Origin: Arthrobacter gandavensis
GTDB lineage: Bacteria; Actinomycetota; Actinomycetes; Actinomycetales; Micrococcaceae
Reading direction: 5' to 3'
Assembly: GCF_015355785.1 (NCBI RefSeq)
Contig: NZ_JADKYW010000006.1
Location: 330,936 to 394,935, forward strand
Length of the DNA stretch: 64,000 nt
Shown: one piece after another, positions 25,254 through 34,632 of the stretch
Position numbering within the stretch: the stretch's first letter is position 1
Layout: each line of letters opens with the position of its first letter
The notes under the pieces: generated by a model
The model's input: only the letters and a program-made list of their open reading frames with translations
What the model was told of the DNA's origin: nothing
Databases searched by the model: none
Translations under genes and position numbers: made by a program

Positions 25254-25895
25254 CTACCAGCCGCGTTCCTTCCATTCCGCCAGGTGCGGGCGTTCAGCAC
25301 CCAGGGTGGTTCCGGCGCCGTGGCCGGGATGTACCACGGTGTCATCCGGGAACTGTTCGAATATACGTTCGACTACGTCCCGGTAAAGCGAAGCGAAGCG
25401 TTCGGGGTCCTTCTGCGTATTGCCCAGGCCGCCCGGGAAGAGCGAATCTCCGGTGAAGAGGTGCACCGGGCCCTCCGGATCCCGGTAGACCAGGGCCACG
25501 GAGCCGGGGGTGTGGCCCCGCAGGGCAATAACCTCGAGGTCGAAACCGTCAAAGTCCAGCACGTCCCCGTGGGAAAGCGGCACCTCGGTGGGAACCTCGA
25601 TGTCCGCGGTGTCCGGCCCGCCCGCGGCTGTCCGTGCCCCGGTGCCAGCCTTGGCTTCAGCAAGCGCCCGCACATGGTCCCAGTGGCTGTGCGTCGTAAT
25701 AATCATCCGCACCGCGGCCTTGCCGGAGCTGCTGTCCGAGGCACCGGCGTCGAGCAGTTCCTGGATGCGGGGGAAATCATCCGCGGCATCAATGAGGACC
25801 TGCGTCCCCGAATTCTTGGCAGTAAGCACATAGACGTTGTTGTCCATGGAGCCAACTGAGGCACGGCGAATCGAAACGTTCCTGGTATCGAGCAT
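25254..25895 (-). CDS. MBL-fold metallo-hydrolase (glyoxalase II-like)
   Basis: A 213-residue metallo-beta-lactamase-fold hydrolase. The dinuclear metal motif THSHWDH is near residue 70, GHTPGS near 130, TGDSLF near 150 and the last ligand in HPGHG near 190. This layout is that of glyoxalase II-type thioesterases; actinobacteria often lack glutathione, so another thiol or substrate is possible. An MBL gene also sits just before uvrA in M. tuberculosis (Rv1637c, from memory), so the position is conserved. A minus-strand TAGACT lies six nt before ATG 25895. The gene contains a LexA-box-like sequence at 25357-25372. Confidence 0.9.
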   Translation of the reverse strand: MLDTRNVSIRRASVGSMDNNVYVLTAKNSGTQVLIDAADDFPRIQELLDAGASDSSSGKAAVRMIITTHSHWDHVRALAEAKAGTGARTAAGGPDTADIEVPTEVPLSHGDVLDFDGFDLEVIALRGHTPGSVALVYRDPEGPVHLFTGDSLFPGGLGNTQKDPERFASLYRDVVERIFEQFPDDTVVHPGHGAGTTLGAERPHLAEWKERGW

Positions 25896-25901
25896 GGCGC
25901 C

Positions 25902-25907
25902 AGTCTA
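25902..25907 (-). promoter_or_regulatory. -10 element for leaderless MBL gene
   Basis: TAGACT on the minus strand, six nt before ATG 25895, with no ribosome binding site between. Confidence 0.5.
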
Positions 25908-26029
25908 AGCGCGCCGGCATCCCGCCCCCGGATAACAGTGCTGCGTGTCCGGTGGTCCCTTGCCGCCGGCGCGCGCCGGGCGTACGTTCAGATGGTGCCG
26001 GAACGCCCCCGGCAGTTCCGGGAGGATAC

Positions 26030-27763
26030 GTGCTTCTTCGGCTCGTTCGCGAAAACCTGGCTCCGTACAAGGGTGCGGTCGCCGCCGTCGTCATCCTGCA
26101 GTTCCTGCAGACCGCCGCCACGCTGTTCCTGCCCACGCTCAACGCGGACATCATCGACCGGGGCGTGGTGAAAGGGGATACCGGCGTCATTCTGGACGTG
26201 GGCGGCTGGATGCTGGCCGTCACCGCCGCGCAGGTGGTTTGTTCCATTGCCGCCACTTACTACGCGGCCCGCACCGCCATGCGGGTGGGCCGGAACGTCC
26301 GGCGCTCGCTGTTCACCAACGTGGAGACGTTCTCCGGCCGGGAGGTGGGCCTCTTCGGTGCACCGTCGCTGATCACCCGGACAACCAACGACGTGCAGCA
26401 GGTACAGATGTCCCTGCTGCTGACCATGACCATGATGGTCTCGGCACCCATCATGGGAATAGGCGGGGTCCTGCTGGCCCTGAACCAGGACATTCCGCTC
26501 TCCGGCATCCTCCTGCTGATCCTGCCCGTCCTGATCATCATCATCGGCCTGGTACTCCGCCGGCTGGTTCCGCTGTTCCGCCGGGCGCAGAAGCAGATCG
26601 ACCGGGTCAACGGAGTACTGCGGGAACAGATCATGGGGATTGCCGTGATCCGGGCCTTCGTGCGCGAACGCACCGAGATGCAGAGGTTCGACGGCGCCAA
26701 CAGCAGCCTCACAGGCACCCAGCTGCGCGTCAGCCAGTACCTGGCCCTGCTGTTCCCCGCCGCCATGCTGGTGGCGAACCTGGCAACTGTGGCCGTGGTC
26801 TGGCTTGGCGCCTTCCGAATAGACGCCGGACAAATGCAGATCGGCGCACTCACGGCGTTCATCGCCTACATCATGCAGATCCTGATGGCCGTCATGATGT
26901 CCATGTTCATGATCATGATGCTGCCGCGGGCCGCCGTCTGCGCGGAGCGGATCTACGAAGTGCTCGATACCCGGACCAGCGTGCGGGACGCCCCGGACGC
27001 CCGGGAGCTGGTGTACGACGGCGGCCGGCTTGTCTTTTCGGGGGTGGGGTTCACCTATCCCGGTGCCGAGGCCCCCGTCCTGCAGGACATCAGCTTCGAA
27101 GCCGAGCCGGGACAGACCACCGCCATCATCGGTTCGACCGGAGCCGGGAAGTCCACCCTCCTGAACCTGGTTCCCCGGCTGCTGGATCCGACCGTAGGCA
27201 GCATTCGTGTTGACGGGCAGGACACCGCCGGAGTGAGCCTGGACTCCCTGCGTTCCGGCATCGGCCTGGTGCCGCAGCGCGCACACCTCTTCTCCGGCAC
27301 CATCGCCACCAACCTACGATTCGGCAAGCCGGGCGCCACGGATGAAGAACTCTGGGAAGCGCTGGAGATCGCCCAGGCTGCCGAGTTCGTCCGGGCAGCC
27401 GAGGGCGGGCTGGACCAGAAAGTCGAGCAGGGCGGCGGCAACTTCTCCGGCGGCCAGCGCCAGCGGCTTGCCATAGCCCGGGCGCTGGTGGTCCAGCCGG
27501 ACATTTACCTGTTCGATGACAGCTTCTCCGCACTCGACTTCACCACCGATGCACGGCTGCGCGCAGCCCTGAAACAGCGCACCGCCCGCGCGACGGTCGT
27601 TGTGGTGGCCCAGCGGGTGAACACCATTACCGATGCTGGGAGGATCATCGTCCTGGAGGAGGGGCGGATCGCCGGGGCAGGCACGCATGCCGAACTCCTT
27701 GAGTCCAGCAGCGCCTACCGGGAGATCGTTTCCTCGCAGTACGCACCGGAGGAAGCGCTGTGA
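26030..27763 (+). CDS. ABC exporter half-transporter, degenerate ATPase partner
   Basis: A 577-residue fused membrane and ATP-binding protein (ABCB type). Six helices span about residues 15-300, then the ATPase domain: Walker A GSTGAGKS near 375 and signature FSGGQRQR near 475. The Walker B reads LFDDSF, so aspartate replaces the catalytic glutamate, and the switch histidine is glutamine (VAQRVNT). These changes mark the non-catalytic member of a heterodimer. GTG 26030 is chosen for the GGGAGG four to five nt upstream; a longer frame has no such site. It overlaps the partner gene by four bases. The cargo is unknown (lipid, peptide or drug). Confidence 0.9.
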   Translation: MLLRLVRENLAPYKGAVAAVVILQFLQTAATLFLPTLNADIIDRGVVKGDTGVILDVGGWMLAVTAAQVVCSIAATYYAARTAMRVGRNVRRSLFTNVETFSGREVGLFGAPSLITRTTNDVQQVQMSLLLTMTMMVSAPIMGIGGVLLALNQDIPLSGILLLILPVLIIIIGLVLRRLVPLFRRAQKQIDRVNGVLREQIMGIAVIRAFVRERTEMQRFDGANSSLTGTQLRVSQYLALLFPAAMLVANLATVAVVWLGAFRIDAGQMQIGALTAFIAYIMQILMAVMMSMFMIMMLPRAAVCAERIYEVLDTRTSVRDAPDARELVYDGGRLVFSGVGFTYPGAEAPVLQDISFEAEPGQTTAIIGSTGAGKSTLLNLVPRLLDPTVGSIRVDGQDTAGVSLDSLRSGIGLVPQRAHLFSGTIATNLRFGKPGATDEELWEALEIAQAAEFVRAAEGGLDQKVEQGGGNFSGGQRQRLAIARALVVQPDIYLFDDSFSALDFTTDARLRAALKQRTARATVVVVAQRVNTITDAGRIIVLEEGRIAGAGTHAELLESSSAYREIVSSQYAPEEAL

Positions 27764-29682
27764 GCATGCATGGCCGCGCCGGCGGTCCGGCAGCGAAGCC
27801 GGCCAGCTTCAAGGCCTCCAGTGCGCGGCTGCTGAGGCTGCTCTCACCGGATACCTGGCGCGTCGCCGCCGTGCTGGTCTTCGGCGTCGTCTCCGTTGCG
27901 CTCGCCGTCACCGCCCCGAAAGTCCTCGGTGACGCCACGAACGTTATTTTCGACGGCGTGATTGGCGCTTCCCTGGCCCCGGGGGTGTCGAAGGCAGAGC
28001 AGGTTGAGCAGCTGCGGGCTTCCGGACAGGCCCAGCTGGCAGACATGCTTGCCGCCATGGACGCGGTTCCCGGCCAGGGCATCAGCTTCTCCGAGCTGGG
28101 GTCGCTGCTGACCGCCGTGCTGGCCATTTACCTCGCGTCCTTCTTCTTCGGATGGGCGCAGGCCCGGGTCACGGCGCGCATCGTGCAGAACGCCATGTAC
28201 CGGCTGCGCAGGGACGTGGACGCCAAACTGTTCCGGCTCCCCATGTCCCACTTCCAGCAGCAGTCCAGGGGCGACGTGCTGAGCCGCGTCACCAATGACA
28301 TCGACAACCTCGCCCAAACCCTCTCGCAGAGCATCACCCAGGTCATTACCTCGGTGCTGACCATCGCGGGGGTACTGGCCATGATGCTGTGGATCTCTCC
28401 GCTGCTGGCACTGATCGCCGTGCTCACGGTTCCTGTCTCCGCCCTGGTGACCGTGGTGATCGCCAAGCGCTCGCAGGTGCAGTTCAAAGCCCAATGGAAG
28501 TCCACCGGTGAGGTCAACGGCTACATCGAGGAGATGTTCACCGGCCAGGACGTAGTAAAGGCCTTCGGCCAGCAGGAACGGGTGGTGGAGGGTTTCCATC
28601 CGGGGAACGAACGGCTGTATGAGTCTTCGTTCCGTGCCCAGTTCGTTTCAGGCATCATCATGCCTGCCATGACCTTCATCTCCAACCTGAACTACGTGGC
28701 GGTTGCCGTCGTCGGCGGCATCCAGGTAGCCGGCGGCGCCCTGTCCATCGGGGCAGTCCAGGCGTTCGTGCAGTACAGCCGCCAGTTCAGCCAGCCCCTG
28801 GGCCAGCTGGGCGGACTCATCAACATGCTCCAGTCCGGCCTGGCTTCCGCGGAGCGCGTCTTTGCCCTGCTGGACGCGAAGGAAATCGAACCCGACCCCA
28901 AGGATCCGGTGCGGCTGGAGAAGGTGCGCGGCGACGTCGTGTTCAGGCACGTCTGTTTCTCCTACTCGCCGCAGGCACCGCTGATCAGGGATCTCTCCTT
29001 CGAAGCGAGACCGGGCCAGACTGTGGCGATCGTCGGGCCGACCGGGGCCGGGAAAACCACCCTGGTGAATCTGCTGATGCGCTTCTACGACGTGGACTCC
29101 GGCGAGATCCTCCTGGACGGCGTTAACACCGTGACCATGACCCGCGACGATGTACGCCGCAGCATCGGCATGGTCCTCCAGGACGCCTGGCTCTTTGAGG
29201 GAACCATCCGGGAGAACCTGGCCTACGGGGCACCCGATGCCACCGAGGAGCAACTCATGGCCGCGGCAAAGGCCACCCATGTAAACCATTTCGTCCGGTC
29301 CTTGCCGGAGGGTTACGACACAATCCTGGGCGCCGACGGAGGTTCCCTGAGCCAGGGACAGCGCCAGCTCATCACCATTGCCCGGGCCTGGCTTGCCAAC
29401 CCCTCCATCCTGGTGCTGGACGAGGCGACCAGCTCGGTGGATACGAGGACCGAGGTGGCTATCCGGCTGGCGATGGGAGCGCTGCGCGAGGCCCGCACCA
29501 GTTTCGTGATTGCCCACCGGCTCTCAACTATCCGTGATGCCGACGTCATCCTTGCGGTCAGGGACGGCCAGATCGTTGAACAGGGAACCCATGAGGCCCT
29601 CCTGGATGCCGGCGGCTTCTACGCCCAGCTCTACCAGTCCCAGTTCCGCGAGCCGGCTTCTACGGCCGAGGCGCCGGATTAG
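27760..29682 (+). CDS. ABC exporter half-transporter, catalytic ATPase partner
   Basis: A 640-residue ABCB-type half-transporter pairing with the upstream gene. It has an N-terminal extension of about 25 residues, six membrane helices to about residue 370, Walker A GPTGAGKT near 428, Walker B VLDEATS with the catalytic glutamate near 550, and the H-loop IAHRLST. Its signature is LSQGQ instead of LSGGQ. Because each ATP site uses the signature of the other subunit, this altered signature falls in the same degenerate site as the partner's Asp and Gln changes. The GTG start overlaps the previous TGA (GTGA), with GGAGG seven to eight nt upstream. Confidence 0.92.
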   Translation: MSMHGRAGGPAAKPASFKASSARLLRLLSPDTWRVAAVLVFGVVSVALAVTAPKVLGDATNVIFDGVIGASLAPGVSKAEQVEQLRASGQAQLADMLAAMDAVPGQGISFSELGSLLTAVLAIYLASFFFGWAQARVTARIVQNAMYRLRRDVDAKLFRLPMSHFQQQSRGDVLSRVTNDIDNLAQTLSQSITQVITSVLTIAGVLAMMLWISPLLALIAVLTVPVSALVTVVIAKRSQVQFKAQWKSTGEVNGYIEEMFTGQDVVKAFGQQERVVEGFHPGNERLYESSFRAQFVSGIIMPAMTFISNLNYVAVAVVGGIQVAGGALSIGAVQAFVQYSRQFSQPLGQLGGLINMLQSGLASAERVFALLDAKEIEPDPKDPVRLEKVRGDVVFRHVCFSYSPQAPLIRDLSFEARPGQTVAIVGPTGAGKTTLVNLLMRFYDVDSGEILLDGVNTVTMTRDDVRRSIGMVLQDAWLFEGTIRENLAYGAPDATEEQLMAAAKATHVNHFVRSLPEGYDTILGADGGSLSQGQRQLITIARAWLANPSILVLDEATSSVDTRTEVAIRLAMGALREARTSFVIAHRLSTIRDADVILAVRDGQIVEQGTHEALLDAGGFYAQLYQSQFREPASTAEAPD

Positions 29683-29779
29683 CTCCTCCCTCCGCCGCAC
29701 GGGGCGGGTCCGTGGCAAGATGGACAAGGAACCGGCCCGCATCCGCGGTCCGGCGGCAGTATCAGAAGAAAGCGGTGGC

Positions 29780-30157
29780 ATGGACGACGGCGTGCTCAAC
29801 TGGGTGCGGATCGATGCGGCTAGCTCGGTGCCCCCGTACGAACAGCTCCGCCTGCAGATCCTCGACGCGGCCAATGACGGCAGCCTGCCGGTGGGAATCC
29901 GGCTTCCGCCGGTACGCACCCTTGCCGCCCAGCTGGGACTGGCCGTCAATACCGTCGCGCGGGCCTACCGGGAGCTGGAGCAGGCTGAGGTGGTGACCAC
30001 CCGGTCCCGGGCCGGCACTGTCGTGGCTGCCGCAGGTGACAACGGGCGCCGCCGCGTGGCGGAGGCCGCCCGGGTTTTCGCCGACACGGTCAGCGCCAAC
30101 GGGGTGGACCACAAGGAAGCCCTGTCCCTCGTGCAGGCGGCCCTACGCCAGCGGTGA
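29780..30157 (+). CDS. Short GntR-family regulator
   Basis: A 125-residue GntR-type regulator of the short YtrA-like kind. A winged helix (residues about 15-82, with PPYEQLRLQI, GIRLPPVRTLAAQLGLAVNTVARAY) is followed by only about 40 helical residues, too few for a ligand-binding domain. Such regulators often sit with ABC transporter genes, and this one lies 97 bp after the exporter pair, so it may control it. ATG 29780 follows an A/G-rich stretch; an in-frame ATG at 29720 is an alternative without a visible ribosome site. The next gene, uvrA, has its own promoter. Confidence 0.85.
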   Translation: MDDGVLNWVRIDAASSVPPYEQLRLQILDAANDGSLPVGIRLPPVRTLAAQLGLAVNTVARAYRELEQAEVVTTRSRAGTVVAAAGDNGRRRVAEAARVFADTVSANGVDHKEALSLVQAALRQR

Positions 30158-30169
30158 ACATACGAGCCC

Positions 30170-30185
30170 TCGAATACGTTTTCGA
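30170..30185. promoter_or_regulatory. LexA (SOS) box upstream of uvrA
   Basis: TCGAATACGTTTTCGA matches the actinobacterial SOS pattern TCGAAC-N4-GTTCGA at 14 of 16 positions, counting the four free bases. It lies at about -42 to -27 relative to the predicted start at 30212, over the -35 region, where LexA would block polymerase. Confidence 0.75.
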
Positions 30186-30198
30186 ATCCCGTTTGATC

Positions 30199-30204
30199 TA
30201 GAGT
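30199..30204 (+). promoter_or_regulatory. -10 element for leaderless uvrA transcript
   Basis: TAGAGT, seven nt before GTG 30212. It overlaps the alternative GTG at 30203, which argues for 30212 as the start. Confidence 0.5.
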
Positions 30205-30211
30205 GGAAAGC

Positions 30212-33106
30212 GTGTCTACCGCGACTTCACTGACTTCTGGCCACAATCCGCATCCTTCCGGCGATCTTTCACGCCTGGTGGTCAAGGGTGCAAGGGAACA
30301 TAACCTGCAGAACGTGGACCTGGATCTTCCGCGCGACGCCATGATCGTCTTCACCGGCCTCTCCGGATCAGGCAAGTCCTCCCTGGCCTTCGACACTATC
30401 TTCGCCGAGGGCCAGCGGCGTTACGTCGAGTCGCTTTCCTCCTACGCCCGGATGTTCCTGGGCCAGGTGGACAAGCCCGACGTCGATTTCATCGAGGGGC
30501 TCTCACCGGCCGTCTCCATCGACCAGAAGTCGACGAGCCGGAACCCCCGCTCGACGGTAGGCACCATTACCGAGATCCACGACTACATGCGCCTGCTCTG
30601 GGCCCGCGTGGGCACCCCGTTCTGCCCCGTCTGCGGCGAGCCGGTCAGCCGGCAGACCCCGCAGCAGATCACCGACCAGCTGCTGGAACTCGAAGATGGC
30701 ACGCGGTACCAGATCCTGGCGCCGGTGGTGCGCGGGCGCAAGGGCGAGTTCGTGGACCTGTTCAAGGACCTCGCTGCCAAGGGCTACTCGCGTGCCAAGG
30801 TGGACGGCAAAACCATCCAGCTCTCCGATCCCCCCAAACTGGGCAAGCAGTACAAGCACACCATCGAGGTGGTCATCGACCGCCTGGTTGCCAAGGAAGG
30901 CATACGCCAGCGGCTTACCGACTCCGTGGAAACCGCACTGGGACTGGCGGACGGCCGCGTCCTCGCGGATTTCGTGGACCTCCCCGAGGACAGCCAGGAA
31001 CGTACCCGGAGCTTCTCCGAACACCTGGCCTGCCCGAACGAGCACCCGCTTGCCATCGACGAGATCGAACCGCGGTCCTTCTCCTTCAATAACCCGTTCG
31101 GCGCGTGCCCTGTGTGCACGGGCATCGGCTCACGGCTGGAGGTGGACGAGGAACTGGTGGTTCCCAATCCGAACCTCAGCCTGGCCGCCGGCGCAATCGC
31201 ACCGTGGTCGATGGGCACAGCAACCACTGAATACTGGAACCGCCTGCTGTCCGGACTGGCCAAGGACATGGGCTTCTCCATGGACGTACCGTGGAAGAAG
31301 CTGCCGGCCAAGGCCCGGGAAGCCGTGCTGCACGGCAAGGACCATAAGGTTGTTGTCCAGTACCGCAACCGCTTCGGCCGGGAGCGGAAGTACACCACGG
31401 GCTTCGAAGGCGTGATCGGCTACATCAAGCGCAAGCACCAGGAGACCGAGTCCGAGAGCTCACGCGACCGGTACGAAGAGTACATGCGGGAAATCGCCTG
31501 CCCTGAGTGCGGCGGCGCGCGCCTGAACCCGGCGTCCCTGTCGGTGCTGATCAACAAGCGCAACATCGCCGAAGCCAGCGCCATGCCGCTGCGTGAGGCG
31601 GCTGGATTCTTTGAAACCCTCGAGCTGACGGAGCGCGAAGCGAAGATCGGCGAACAGGTCCTCAAGGAGATCAAGGCGCGCCTGACGTTCCTGCTCGACG
31701 TCGGCCTGGAGTACCTTTCCCTGGACCGTCCGGCCGCAACGCTCTCCGGTGGCGAAGCCCAGCGCATCCGCCTCGCCACGCAGATCGGCTCAGGGCTGGT
31801 GGGGGTGCTGTATGTCCTGGACGAGCCCTCGATCGGGCTGCACCAGCGGGACAACCGCCGGCTGATCGAAACCCTGGCCCGGCTGCGCAACCTGGGCAAC
31901 ACACTGATTGTCGTGGAGCATGACGAGGACACGATTCACGAAGCTGACTGGATCGTCGACGTCGGACCCGGCGCAGGGGAGAAGGGCGGTGAAATCGTCC
32001 ACTCCGGCCCGTTGTCCGAGCTGCTCACCAACACGCGCTCCGTCACCGGCGACTACCTCGCCGGCCGGCGGAAAATCGAGATTCCCGCAAAGCGGCGCAA
32101 GGTGGACAAGTCACGCCAGCTGAAAATCATCGGTGCCAGGGAGAACAACCTCCGCAACGTCGACGTGAGCGTGCCGCTGGGTGTCTTCACGGCGGTCACG
32201 GGTGTGTCCGGTTCCGGCAAGTCAACCCTGATCAACGACATCCTCTACCGGGTCCTGGCGAGCAAGCTCAACGGTGCAAAGCACGTTGCGGGACGCCACA
32301 CCCGGATTGACGGGCTGGAGCACCTGGACAAGGTCATCCACGTGGACCAGAGCCCCATTGGACGCACACCGCGATCCAACGCGGCTACCTACACGGGCGT
32401 GTTCGACCACATCCGCAAGCTCTTCGCCGAAACCACGGAAGCGAAGGTCCGCGGCTACCTGCCCGGCCGGTTCTCCTTCAACGTCAAGGGCGGGCGCTGC
32501 GAGGCCTGCCACGGCGACGGCACCCTGAAAATCGAGATGAACTTCCTGCCGGACGTCTACGTTCCCTGCGAGGTCTGCCATGGTGCACGCTTCAACCGGG
32601 AAACGCTGGAAGTCCACTACAAGGGCAAGAACATCGCCGAGATCCTGGACATGCCGATTGCCGAAGCGGCTGAGTTCTTCGCTGCCTTCGCGCCGATCGC
32701 CCGGCACCTGAACACGCTGGTCGACGTCGGACTCGGCTACGTCCGCCTGGGCCAGCCTGCCACCACACTGTCCGGCGGCGAGGCGCAGCGGGTCAAGCTC
32801 GCCGCCGAGCTGCAGAAGCGCTCCAACGGACGCAGTGTCTACGTCCTGGACGAGCCAACCACGGGCCTGCACTTCGAAGACGTGCGCAAGCTGCTGCTGG
32901 TGCTCCAGGGGCTGGTGGACAAGGGAAACACCGTCATCACCATCGAACACAACCTGGACGTCATCAAGAGTGCCGACTGGCTTATCGACCTGGGTCCCGA
33001 CGGCGGCACGGGCGGCGGCATGGTGGTGGCCTCCGGCACGCCGGAGAAGGTCGCGAAGTCTCCCGACAGCCACACCGGCAGGTTCCTGGCCGAGATCCTA
33101 GGCTAG
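30212..33106 (+). CDS. uvrA: Excinuclease ABC subunit UvrA
   Basis: A 964-residue damage sensor of nucleotide excision repair that loads UvrB. It has two ABC ATPase modules: Walker A GLSGSGKS near residue 50 and GVSGSGKS near 665, with signatures LSGGEAQR near 510 and near 850. Zinc-binding cysteine pairs are intact: CPVC and CPECGG in the first half, CEAC/CEVC near 765-790. GTG 30212 ([10 protein letters not shown]) is preferred over GTG 30203 because the -10 element overlaps the latter; neither has a convincing ribosome site, consistent with a leaderless transcript. The LexA box implies induction by DNA damage. Confidence 0.97.
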   Translation: MSTATSLTSGHNPHPSGDLSRLVVKGAREHNLQNVDLDLPRDAMIVFTGLSGSGKSSLAFDTIFAEGQRRYVESLSSYARMFLGQVDKPDVDFIEGLSPAVSIDQKSTSRNPRSTVGTITEIHDYMRLLWARVGTPFCPVCGEPVSRQTPQQITDQLLELEDGTRYQILAPVVRGRKGEFVDLFKDLAAKGYSRAKVDGKTIQLSDPPKLGKQYKHTIEVVIDRLVAKEGIRQRLTDSVETALGLADGRVLADFVDLPEDSQERTRSFSEHLACPNEHPLAIDEIEPRSFSFNNPFGACPVCTGIGSRLEVDEELVVPNPNLSLAAGAIAPWSMGTATTEYWNRLLSGLAKDMGFSMDVPWKKLPAKAREAVLHGKDHKVVVQYRNRFGRERKYTTGFEGVIGYIKRKHQETESESSRDRYEEYMREIACPECGGARLNPASLSVLINKRNIAEASAMPLREAAGFFETLELTEREAKIGEQVLKEIKARLTFLLDVGLEYLSLDRPAATLSGGEAQRIRLATQIGSGLVGVLYVLDEPSIGLHQRDNRRLIETLARLRNLGNTLIVVEHDEDTIHEADWIVDVGPGAGEKGGEIVHSGPLSELLTNTRSVTGDYLAGRRKIEIPAKRRKVDKSRQLKIIGARENNLRNVDVSVPLGVFTAVTGVSGSGKSTLINDILYRVLASKLNGAKHVAGRHTRIDGLEHLDKVIHVDQSPIGRTPRSNAATYTGVFDHIRKLFAETTEAKVRGYLPGRFSFNVKGGRCEACHGDGTLKIEMNFLPDVYVPCEVCHGARFNRETLEVHYKGKNIAEILDMPIAEAAEFFAAFAPIARHLNTLVDVGLGYVRLGQPATTLSGGEAQRVKLAAELQKRSNGRSVYVLDEPTTGLHFEDVRKLLLVLQGLVDKGNTVITIEHNLDVIKSADWLIDLGPDGGTGGGMVVASGTPEKVAKSPDSHTGRFLAEILG

Positions 33107-33207
33107 GGACCGCACCAGGAAAGCAAATACCGCCGGCATATTCCTCTCCGGTTATACCTCCGGCTGCCGGTTTACCCACGGGCGGTTCTCTGTGCGAAAC
33201 TTGCCCG

Positions 33208-33903
33208 GTGACGATTTCAAGGCTCCTGGTCCTCTTCGACCTGGACGGTACCCTGGTGGACCCGGCCGGCAGCATCACCGGTGGGATTGCAGCAGCACTG
33301 TCCGCATCCGGTCTTCCGGTCCCTCCGGCAGCTGACCTGGAGCGAATGGTGGGTCCGGCGCTCAAGGAGTCCCTTACGGCCATCGCGGGAGTTCCCGCGG
33401 ACCGCCTGGAGCGCGTGATCACCGAGTACCGCAGGGGCTACCGGGAAACCGGGATGGCTGCGAGCATGCCGTACCCCGGCATCGCCGATGCAGTGCGCAG
33501 CCTGCAGGCCGAAGGCGCACTGGTGGCTGTTGCGACCCAAAAGCCCGAACCCCTTGCCCGCGAACTGCTGGCGCTCCAGGGGCTCGGTCACCTGTTCGAC
33601 TCGATCCACGGTTCGCCGGCAGACGAGCGGCTCGCTGCCGCTGACGGCAAGGTCTCCATTGTGCGGGCCGCCCTGGACCGGCATGAGGGTGAATATTCCA
33701 CCGCCGTGATGATCGGGGACCGGTCCCACGACGTCCACGGGGCCTCCGCAAACGGCGTACCCTGCATCGGCGTCGCCTGGGGGTTCGCTCAGGACGGCGA
33801 GCTTGAGGCCGCCGGTGCCGCCGCCGTCGTGCAGTTCCCCGAAGACCTGGCGTCCGCCGTGCATTCATGCGTCCGGACGGCAGGTGCCCATGGGACTGTA
33901 TAA
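33208..33903 (+). CDS. HAD-family phosphatase (phosphoglycolate phosphatase-like)
   Basis: A 231-residue haloacid dehalogenase hydrolase. Motif I DLDGTLVD near residue 11 holds the nucleophile aspartate, motif II VATQKP near 110 the Thr, and motif IV IGDRSHDVHGA near 170 the metal-binding aspartates. A helical C1 cap lies between. The closest family is Gph/PpaX-like phosphatases, but the substrate cannot be read from sequence. It begins 101 bp after uvrA; the GTG start has no strong ribosome site. Its end overlaps plsC by 14 bp, so the two are translated from one message. Confidence 0.88.
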   Translation: MTISRLLVLFDLDGTLVDPAGSITGGIAAALSASGLPVPPAADLERMVGPALKESLTAIAGVPADRLERVITEYRRGYRETGMAASMPYPGIADAVRSLQAEGALVAVATQKPEPLARELLALQGLGHLFDSIHGSPADERLAAADGKVSIVRAALDRHEGEYSTAVMIGDRSHDVHGASANGVPCIGVAWGFAQDGELEAAGAAAVVQFPEDLASAVHSCVRTAGAHGTV

Positions 33904-34558
33904 CCTCACCCGTTCAAGCACGCGCGGGCTGATTTCGCTCTGCCGCCCCACCATCACCGGGTTGGAAAACGTCCCCACCAGCGGACCCTTCATTGTCGCC
34001 GCCAACCACCTGTCCTTCCTGGACAGCGTGCTCATCCAGGCGCTGATGCCCCGCCGGGTCGGCTTCTTCGCCAAGGCCGAGTACTTCACCACACCGGGGC
34101 TCAAGGGCGCAGCCATGCGCAACTTCTTTGAAAGCGTCGGTTCAATTCCGGTGGAACGCGGACAGCAGGCCGCCAGCGTCGCTGCCCTCAAATCCCTGCT
34201 CGACGTACTGGAGACGGGCGGCGGAATCGGGATCTACCCTGAGGGCACGCGGTCCCGGGACGGGCTCCTGTACCGCGGCCGCACCGGCGTCGGCTGGCTA
34301 GCCCTGACCTCAGGGGCCCCGGTTGTTCCGGTGGGCCTGGTGGGAACGCAGAAGCTGCAGCCGGCCGGCAAGAAGTGGGTGAAGCCGCACTCATTCACCA
34401 TGACCGTGGGCCGGCCGCTCTACTTCTCCAAGACCGGCCCGCAGCACGCGCTCCCGGAACGGCGCCGGGTAACGGACCAGGTCATGGATGCCATCGCCGA
34501 ACTCTCCGGACAGGAACGGGCCGGCAGCTACAACCAGAACAAACCCGACGGCGCGTAG
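33890..34558 (+). CDS. 1-acylglycerol-3-phosphate acyltransferase (PlsC family)
   Basis: A 222-residue membrane-associated acyltransferase for phospholipid synthesis. The catalytic NHLSFLD (HX4D) motif is near residue 38, FFAKAEYF near 65, and EGTRSRDG near 118, which is the glycerol-phosphate binding site. ATG 33890 (MGLYNLTRSS) is chosen; the open frame further upstream reads over the HAD gene and does not look like protein of this family. Family members acylate lysophosphatidate, though some act on other lipids such as phosphatidylinositol mannosides. Confidence 0.88.
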   Translation: MGLYNLTRSSTRGLISLCRPTITGLENVPTSGPFIVAANHLSFLDSVLIQALMPRRVGFFAKAEYFTTPGLKGAAMRNFFESVGSIPVERGQQAASVAALKSLLDVLETGGGIGIYPEGTRSRDGLLYRGRTGVGWLALTSGAPVVPVGLVGTQKLQPAGKKWVKPHSFTMTVGRPLYFSKTGPQHALPERRRVTDQVMDAIAELSGQERAGSYNQNKPDGA

Positions 34559-34592
34559 CCCCCTTCGCGGCGGGCTTTGCGCGGGCGGCGAA

Positions 34593-34617
34593 CCCGGCTC
34601 CGGGCGGCGGAGCCGGG
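34593..34617 (+). other. 9-bp hairpin before uvrC
   Basis: CCCGGCTCC (34593-34601) pairs with GGAGCCGGG (34609-34617) around a 7-nt loop, with no T tract. It lies just before the uvrC -10 element and may be the 3' end signal of plsC. Confidence 0.45.
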
Positions 34618-34620
34618 CCG

Positions 34621-34626
34621 TAGGAT
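34621..34626 (+). promoter_or_regulatory. -10 element for leaderless uvrC transcript
   Basis: TAGGAT, six nt before GTG 34633. The intervening GGGAAA could also be a weak, badly spaced ribosome site. Confidence 0.4.
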
Positions 34627-34632
34627 GGGAAA

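Noticed and set aside
24771-25859. 362-residue plus-strand open frame across tam and the MBL gene
   Set aside because: It overlaps two clear genes in other frames and has an Arg/Pro/Ser-rich composition typical of a shadow frame.
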